Positions 59,489 to 64,000 of a DNA stretch of 64,000 nucleotides are shown piece by piece. The notes beneath the pieces are model-generated. The model made no database searches. It had not been told where the DNA came from and saw nothing but the letters and a program-made list of their open reading frames with translations. Each line of letters begins with the position of its first letter. Position 1 is the stretch's first letter. This stretch comes from Prevotella sp. (lineage in GTDB: Bacteria > Bacteroidota > Bacteroidia > Bacteroidales > Bacteroidaceae): assembly GCA_017554385.1 (NCBI GenBank), contig JAFZIL010000048.1, positions 1 through 64,000 of the forward strand. The letters are read 5' to 3'. The translations under genes were made by a program, and so were the position numbers.

Positions 59489-60592
59489 TTAAGGATTATG
59501 ACCCATTTTCAGCCAACAAACGACTGGAAAATGGTCACTTTCTTTAATTTTCGAGTCCACAAGGCAGTGATAAGGCTTGAGGTCTTCGGAGCACAAAACA
59601 TGGTCAATTCGGAAGTTAAATCCTTTCTGATTATATGACAATCCGAGTCCTCGTCCGCTTGCAGCGAAGCAGTCGGTAAGTCCTTCGGCAATGGTATGGC
59701 GAGTGAAGGAAATGGGGGTGTCGTTGAAGTCACCACATACGATGACGGGTCCGCTGCCCCGGTGCTCGCTAATATATCGTCTGATGGCCTTTGCCTGTGC
59801 GGCCCTTATCTTGAACGCACCGCTAAGTTTTCCTAATAGCATCTTTCCTTCTGCCTTGGCAGTGTCGCGCTCCATACTTCCTTTCAGTATTTCCTTGTAT
59901 TGCTGACGCTCTTTCTTGTTGAGATGTATGTTTTCTAAATGGCATCCCACAACGAGCATCGTGTCGGCTCCCACTTGCAAATAGAAAGCGGCAGCACCGT
60001 TGACACGGGTTGACGAAGTCAGGTCGATACGCTCGGAACGCAGGATGGGGAAGCGCGTGTGTAGTCCGACGTGGTTGGACCATGTGACTTTGTCGTAACA
60101 GATTTTCACCCGTGCATTATATTTGAAATGCTCAGCAAAGCGGTCATCCGCGCTTCTCCAAGTGTCATTATCCTCCTGCAGACAGATGATGTCGGCCTGC
60201 TGATGGCACAGATAACTAAAGACAGAGTCGAAATGGTCGCCCTTTGCAATAGTGCTACCGAAGCCACTGACGTTGTAGGAAACGAGTTTCAGTGCATCAT
60301 TGGGCGGTGATTCCATCGCGCGCACGGGCACATATATATTAATAGGTACGTAAGCGAGGATGAAACCGAGAACCGGAATCCACAACTTTCGCCAGGCAAA
60401 GAGTGTCCAAAAGCAAAGCATCAGCAGGTTGGCAAGCAAGAAGATGGGGAAGGTCATGCCTACACAGGCCAACAACGGATACTGTTCAGGGTCTATACGG
60501 TCACTGAAGCCCACAAGTAACATGAGCACGACTATGGCAAAGTTGGCTCCGGCTATAAGCTGGATGGTAATTATCTTCAAACGCTTGATCAT
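59489..60592 (-). CDS. Membrane-anchored endonuclease/exonuclease/phosphatase (EEP) family protein
   Basis: 367 aa: three membrane helices (~8-28, ~40-62, ~68-88) then an EEP domain with all core motifs: ALKLVSYNVSGFG (~100), ADIICLQEDND (metal-binding Glu ~140), VVGCHLENIH, IVCGDFNDTPIS (~290), FRIDHVLCSEDL (~330) and SDHFPVVCWL (~355). It could cleave nucleic acid, phosphoinositide-like or other phosphodiesters; the substrate cannot be told from sequence. Its ATG overlaps the TGA of the rhomboid gene (ATGA), so the two are coupled. Confidence 0.92.
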   Translation of the reverse strand: MIKRLKIITIQLIAGANFAIVVLMLLVGFSDRIDPEQYPLLACVGMTFPIFLLANLLMLCFWTLFAWRKLWIPVLGFILAYVPINIYVPVRAMESPPNDALKLVSYNVSGFGSTIAKGDHFDSVFSYLCHQQADIICLQEDNDTWRSADDRFAEHFKYNARVKICYDKVTWSNHVGLHTRFPILRSERIDLTSSTRVNGAAAFYLQVGADTMLVVGCHLENIHLNKKERQQYKEILKGSMERDTAKAEGKMLLGKLSGAFKIRAAQAKAIRRYISEHRGSGPVIVCGDFNDTPISFTRHTIAEGLTDCFAASGRGLGLSYNQKGFNFRIDHVLCSEDLKPYHCLVDSKIKESDHFPVVCWLKMGHNP

Positions 60593-61521
60593 CGTTCGCG
60601 GCTGGCATCGAAGAGTGTCTGCTTCTCTTCCTTAGTCAGGCTGTCGTAACCCGAACGGCGTATCTTGTCGAGAATAGCATCGATTTCGTCTTGACGAGCC
60701 TTTTTTCGGGCGTTATATGCCATATCATCCTCGCGTGTAGCGCTGCGTGGCTGCTGGGGTTCGGCATGCATGTGGCTGTTTCTCTGACGCTGCTGACCAA
60801 AGTTGCGCTTCATCTGGTCGAAGAACTGCTGGCCCCCACTCATGTCGAAATGGTTTCCGGGATGCTTACGCCAATAGCGTATGAGGAAAAAGCCGAAGAG
60901 CATACCTCCCAGATGGGCCATGTGGGCAACACCGTCGCCCGGTGAGCTCATGGCCGAGAACAACTCTATAGCTGCATAGCCTATGACGAACCACTTGGCC
61001 TTAATGGGTATGGGCAAAGGGAAAATGAAGATACGATCTTCGGGGAAGGTCATGCCAAAAGCAAGGAGAATGGCATAGACTGCTCCCGAGGCACCAATGG
61101 TGCACCACTGGTTCAGGTAGTCACCCACGGCCATCGACCCGTAACCCGTGATGTTCACGTACTCGTAAGCAGCCAGTCCTTCATTGGCATAGGTGATATA
61201 TTGCACAACTTCCTGGCAAACACCTGCACCGATTCCGCAGAAAATGTAATAAAAAAGGAATTTTTTGGCACCCCACACATGTTCGACCACGCCTCCGAAC
61301 ATCCAGAGAGCAAACATGTTGAAAAACAGGTGCATGAATGAACCATGAAGGAACTGATAAGTGATAAACTGGAACAGGTGGAAATCGGATGCCATAAAGA
61401 AATGCAGCCCTCCCCACTGGTTCAAGGAAATGCCTCGAGGCTCAAGCACCACAGTAGCCAGATAGGCCAGCACATTGATGATGAGCAGGTTCTTGGTGAT
61501 GATGGGTATGTTGCGTAACAC
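60589..61521 (-). CDS. Rhomboid family intramembrane serine protease
   Basis: 310 aa from the proposed GTG at 61521 (MLRNIPIITKNLLIINV). Six or seven membrane helices. Catalytic serine in CTIGASGAVYAILLAFG (GxSG) and histidine in VAHMAHLGGMLFGFF, plus the L1-loop region FLHGSFMHLFFNMFALWMFG. A long hydrophilic C-terminal tail (~215-310, rich in Gln, Arg and Lys) is cytoplasmic. The frame stays open to a GTG at 61593, but that codon lies inside a TAnnTTTG box, so a start there would not be on the transcript. Translationally coupled to the EEP gene. Confidence 0.9.
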   Translation of the reverse strand: MLRNIPIITKNLLIINVLAYLATVVLEPRGISLNQWGGLHFFMASDFHLFQFITYQFLHGSFMHLFFNMFALWMFGGVVEHVWGAKKFLFYYIFCGIGAGVCQEVVQYITYANEGLAAYEYVNITGYGSMAVGDYLNQWCTIGASGAVYAILLAFGMTFPEDRIFIFPLPIPIKAKWFVIGYAAIELFSAMSSPGDGVAHMAHLGGMLFGFFLIRYWRKHPGNHFDMSGGQQFFDQMKRNFGQQRQRNSHMHAEPQQPRSATREDDMAYNARKKARQDEIDAILDKIRRSGYDSLTKEEKQTLFDASRER

Positions 61522-61592
61522 AGATCTATTGACTATTTGATAATTAACATGAAAGAAATTAACAGCACACACATAATGTGGCTTTCCGGGCA

Positions 61593-61600
61593 CAAAATTA
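61593..61600 (-). promoter_or_regulatory. -7 box (TAATTTTG) for the rhomboid-EEP pair
   Basis: A TAnnTTTG box 72 bp upstream of the proposed GTG start. A TTTG lies 23 bp upstream of it, slightly longer than usual. Divergent from the HU promoter. Confidence 0.5.
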
Positions 61601-61682
61601 CGAAATTAATCCGTTTTTTTGCACAAAAAAGGTGTCTAAAGCACTTTTTTTTATGAAAAATCTCATTTTTTCCGTTTTTTTG

Positions 61683-61713
61683 TTTGTTTTCTAAATACTT
61701 TGCCCTATATTTG
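61683..61713 (+). promoter_or_regulatory. Promoter of the HU gene
   Basis: TTTG (61683-61686), 19 bp, TATATTTG (61706-61713), 53 bp before the HU ATG: a complete promoter. It rules out an upstream start for HU at 61700. Confidence 0.88.
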
Positions 61714-61765
61714 CGGAAGATTTCGAACCTTTAACGTATTTATTCACATAAAAAATCAAATTATT

Positions 61766-62038
61766 ATGAACAAAACTGATTTAGTTGAGAAGATTGCAGC
61801 TGGTGCTGGTATCTCAAAGGTTGACGCAAAGAAGGCTCTCGATGCCACTGTTGCAGCTATTAAGGACGCTTTGATTGCAGGCGACAAGGTTTCACTCGTT
61901 GGTTTCGGCACATTCGCTGTGAACGAGCGCCCCGCTCGCGAAGGTATCAATCCTGCCACAAAGGCTAAGATCACCATCGCTGCCAAGAAGGTTGCTAAGT
62001 TTAAGGCTGGAGCTGAGCTGGCTGACGCTCTGAACTAA
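61766..62038 (+). CDS. hup: HU-family DNA-binding protein
   Basis: A 90-aa histone-like protein that bends and compacts DNA. Helical dimer part [20 protein letters not shown] (1-20) and [16 protein letters not shown], the core [20 protein letters not shown] with the usual Gly-Phe-Gly-x-Phe, and the DNA-binding arm with PA at [19 protein letters not shown] 61766 gives the standard HU length and N-terminus; a longer frame (to 61700) would start in the promoter. Single gene with its own promoter and terminator. Confidence 0.96.
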   Translation: MNKTDLVEKIAAGAGISKVDAKKALDATVAAIKDALIAGDKVSLVGFGTFAVNERPAREGINPATKAKITIAAKKVAKFKAGAELADALN

Positions 62039-62060
62039 CATTTTTGTAAAATAAAATGAA

Positions 62061-62100
62061 CAGGCAGTAACCCATCACGGTTGCTGCCTGTTTGTATTTT
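62061..62100 (+). terminator. Terminator of the HU gene
   Basis: CAGGCAGTAACC (62061-62072) pairs with GGTTGCTGCCTG (62079-62090), with one T-G pair, followed by TTTGTATTTT. Confidence 0.88.
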
Positions 62101-62164
62101 ACAGCGCTCGTTATAGACCAACGGCATGCAGCCCGACGCACGAATTAAACCTAAAGGGCCGGGT

Positions 62165-62274
62165 AACAGCCCCTGTTAGCCTATCAAACAGCCCCTGTCA
62201 GCCACCCTTACAGCCCCTGTTAGCATATCAAACAGCCCCTGTTAGCCAGTCTAAGAGCCCCTGTTAGCCAAGCA
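62165..62274. repeat. Five-unit 22-bp tandem array (AACAGCCCCTGTTAGC + 6 bp)
   Basis: Units start at 62165, 62187, 62209, 62231 and 62253. Each has a conserved 16-bp part, AACAGCCCCTGTTAGC (at most two changes), and a variable 6-bp part: CTATCA, CACCCT, ATATCA, CAGTCT, CAAGCA. The conserved part holds the dyad AACAG-CCC-CTGTT. The array lies between the HU terminator and the GH98 promoter, within a 398-bp gap. It is too short in period for CRISPR. Confidence 0.92.
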
Positions 62275-62343
62275 GGCGATATTTCAATAACTATCGCGCG
62301 GGCTTATCATGTCTCATCGGCAAGCGCCGCATTTTTCATCGAT

Positions 62344-62405
62344 ACATATTCCAAACAGTATGAAACATGCGCCAAAGGTGTTTCGGTACTTTTACCGTAA
62401 CTTTG
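62344..62405 (+). promoter_or_regulatory. Promoter with PUL operator, GH98 gene
   Basis: The -7 box TAACTTTG is at 62398-62405. ACAT (62365-62368), 6 bp and AAG (62375-62377) end exactly 20 bp upstream. The other half-site, ACAT-N6-AAC (62344-62356), is 21 bp further up. Same geometry as three promoters of the PUL 28-54 kb away. No -33 TTTG. Confidence 0.78.
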
Positions 62406-62436
62406 CAGGCATTATCACATATTTATATTATAAGAC

Positions 62437-64000
62437 ATGAAGAGAACCGTAACTAATTGCCTTCTGCTGCTCCTCCTGCTGGCAGTACAGGCTGTATCGG
62501 CCCAGCAACGCCGACCAGTTGACAATGAGCACCCACTTTGGATGATTCATGTTGACGTTTGGAATAGTGCCGATCCGCAGAAAATCATCAATCTCATTCC
62601 CGATGACATCAAGCCCTATGTATGCATGAACCTGTCGCTGTCGTGTTCATACGACAAAGATCAGAACATGTATAAGATGCCACGCTGTGCCGTGCGCACC
62701 TATAAGTCATGGGCATCGGTGTGCCAAGCCAACAACATGTGGTTCACTTGCCAACCCGCCTCGGGCGGCCACACCCACATCCAGGACGATGACTTGGAGA
62801 CGTTCGAGTACTTCTTCAAGGCTTATCCCAACTTCTTAGGATGGAACTACGCTGAGCAGTTCTGGGGCTTTGACGAGGGCGGCGACAAGAGTTCGAGTAC
62901 GCAGGCCTCGCGTATCGCCCTGTTTGCCAAGCTCGTACCCATGCACCACGAGTACGGTGGCTTCCTCACCATCAGCTTCTGTGGCAATATCTGGAGCCAC
63001 GGCCTGAACCCCATGGGCATGATGAAGCGCAACTCGCAACTGCTGAAGGCCTGCAAGGACTATCCCGAGGCCATACTCTGGCTGTACAAGTACACTACCA
63101 GCAGCTGCTGGTACAACAACGAGAGCGTCACCTTCGGTCCCTTCATCAGCGGTTTGGCCAACAACTATGGTGTGCGCTACGACAACTGCGGATGGAACGG
63201 TGCACTTGAGGCCTTTTTCGGCAAAGACAGCGGAAAGAAATATCCTGGTGCCGCCGGTATAGGCACGGTCATGGAACAGACATGCGTCAACGGTGGTGCG
63301 GTATGGGACGGCCCCGAGCTTATCTGGACCGAGGATTTCCAGAACCTGAACAACTCGACCGTCGATGGCTATACACGCCGCAACTGGGGCATGTACCCGA
63401 ACTTCAAGGGCGTATGGATTGACATGTTCCGCCAGATAGTCAACGGTACCATGTATATCCCCTCGCGTGAGGAGGTCGTAGCAAAGACGAAGATTGTGGT
63501 GAAGAACGATATCAGCGCCAGTAGCAATAGCAGCGACGAGGAAAAATTTGCCGCATGGGGCGACCTCTACAACGGCCTATATAAGCAGGACGACCCATTC
63601 AACCGCGGCAACGGCCAGTGGATGGACAACTTCTGCTACTTCAAGAAGACCGGCCGCTACGGAGCCATTCCCATTGTCATCGGTCTCTACGACGAGCTGT
63701 CAAAGAAGATTCCCGTACAGGTGAGCAAGTCGAAACGCTCGTCGACATGGAGTTCGCAGACCAAGAAGGTGAACGAATTCAACGCACAGTATCCCGAGGT
63801 GTCATCGGGCGACCTCTACGTGAACCGCTATCGTAACCAGCTCGTCACCTACACCCCCTACTCCTATCTGAACAGCAAGAAGACGGCACAGGCCACCATT
63901 CCCCTGCAGTACAACACCTGCCAGGAGTTACAGCTGACCTACGGCAAACTCTCGAGCGGTCTCATTCGCGAATATGCCGACCACATCGACTTCTACCTGA
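62437..64000 (+). CDS. GH98 glycosidase, probable endo-xylanase (3' end outside window)
   Basis: Open from ATG 62437 to the window edge (at least 521 codons, no stop). Signal peptide MKRTVTNCLLLLLLLAVQAV then SAQQRRPVDNEHP. GH98 catalytic-domain features: LWMIHVDVWNSADPQKIINL (~35), PDDIKPYVCMNLSLSCSYD, CQPASGGHTHIQDDDLETF, FLGWNYAEQFWGFDE (~145), ISFCGNIWSHGLNP and GGAVWDGPELIWTEDF (~290); a beta-rich domain follows. GH98 includes blood-group endo-beta-galactosidases and, in xylan PULs of Bacteroides, an endo-xylanase acting on heavily decorated glucuronoarabinoxylan. The shared PUL operator in front of this gene favours the xylanase reading. The C-terminal part is missing. Confidence 0.88.
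   Translation, partial: MKRTVTNCLLLLLLLAVQAVSAQQRRPVDNEHPLWMIHVDVWNSADPQKIINLIPDDIKPYVCMNLSLSCSYDKDQNMYKMPRCAVRTYKSWASVCQANNMWFTCQPASGGHTHIQDDDLETFEYFFKAYPNFLGWNYAEQFWGFDEGGDKSSSTQASRIALFAKLVPMHHEYGGFLTISFCGNIWSHGLNPMGMMKRNSQLLKACKDYPEAILWLYKYTTSSCWYNNESVTFGPFISGLANNYGVRYDNCGWNGALEAFFGKDSGKKYPGAAGIGTVMEQTCVNGGAVWDGPELIWTEDFQNLNNSTVDGYTRRNWGMYPNFKGVWIDMFRQIVNGTMYIPSREEVVAKTKIVVKNDISASSNSSDEEKFAAWGDLYNGLYKQDDPFNRGNGQWMDNFCYFKKTGRYGAIPIVIGLYDELSKKIPVQVSKSKRSSTWSSQTKKVNEFNAQYPEVSSGDLYVNRYRNQLVTYTPYSYLNSKKTAQATIPLQYNTCQELQLTYGKLSSGLIREYADHIDFYL

Noticed and set aside
61522-61593. Rhomboid start at GTG 61593
   Set aside because: That codon overlaps a TAnnTTTG box, and the added residues look like leader sequence; GTG 61521 is just before the conserved N-terminus.
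61700-61765. HU extension of 22 residues upstream of MNKTDL
   Set aside because: It would start inside the HU promoter, and the standard HU N-terminus is MNKTDL.
62165-62274. CRISPR array
   Set aside because: The period is only 22 bp with 6-bp 'spacers', and no cas genes are nearby.

Overview
The window looks like a chromosome segment of a gut or rumen Prevotella-type bacterium (Bacteroidota). Evidence: SusC/SusD pairs, a hybrid two-component regulator, fused SecDF, a long single-chain PurL, DUF3109 and DUF6057 proteins, no Shine-Dalgarno sites, and repeated Bacteroidota promoters (TTTG, 19-20 bp, TAnnTTTG). The gene content recalls the Prevotella ruminicola/Xylanibacter group, but the species is not established.

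Layout. 1-33.9 kb is a polysaccharide utilisation locus (PUL) on the minus strand. In transcription order it holds a FAS1 lipoprotein, SusC, SusD, two more FAS1 lipoproteins, a second SusC and a second SusD. An independently transcribed hybrid two-component regulator (HTCS) follows, then two giant secreted modular proteins and a GH43-GH115 pair. GH115 (alpha-glucuronidase) and a GH98 enzyme at the right end (62.4 kb, plus strand, cut by the window) point to glucurono(arabino)xylan as substrate. 34-38.1 kb holds an SF1 helicase, tRNA-Val(CAC), a 31-codon membrane-peptide gene with its own promoter and terminator, and gpmI. 38.4-49.7 kb holds a secreted propeller-like protein, a GH127/GH146 beta-L-arabinofuranosidase, a four-gene minus-strand operon (GH43-like, DUF6057, PD40/CXXCH lipoprotein, acyltransferase) and an OmpA lipoprotein. 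49.9-62.0 kb is housekeeping: purL, a split chromate-type transporter, ung, DUF3109, secDF, an EEP nuclease-fold protein, a rhomboid protease and HU.

Main results. (1) Four promoters (FAS1-SusCD operon, both giant proteins, distant GH98) share a direct-repeat element, ACNN-N6-AAS then ACAT-N6-AAG, with a 21-bp step. It lies exactly 20 bp upstream of TAnnTTTG, in place of the usual -33 TTTG. It is absent from the other promoters tested, so it is the best candidate operator for the HTCS and links GH98 to the PUL. (2) Degenerate 7-bp tandem repeats occur at many gene junctions, form the hydrophobic cores of two signal peptides, and are inserted in the helicase gene. In the downstream SusD gene a heptad run separates the conserved MITK start from the SusD frame; one extra repeat unit would restore it, so this is a candidate phase-variable switch. 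(3) Six consecutive PUL genes share the same initiation sequence (TTATGATTACCAA). (4) Several intergenic regions carry dyad arrays with an exact 22-bp period (62165-62274, 40276-40334, 40360-40419, and a two-unit version at 13033-13069) that no standard feature type explains.

No rRNA, insertion sequence, prophage or CRISPR array was recognised.
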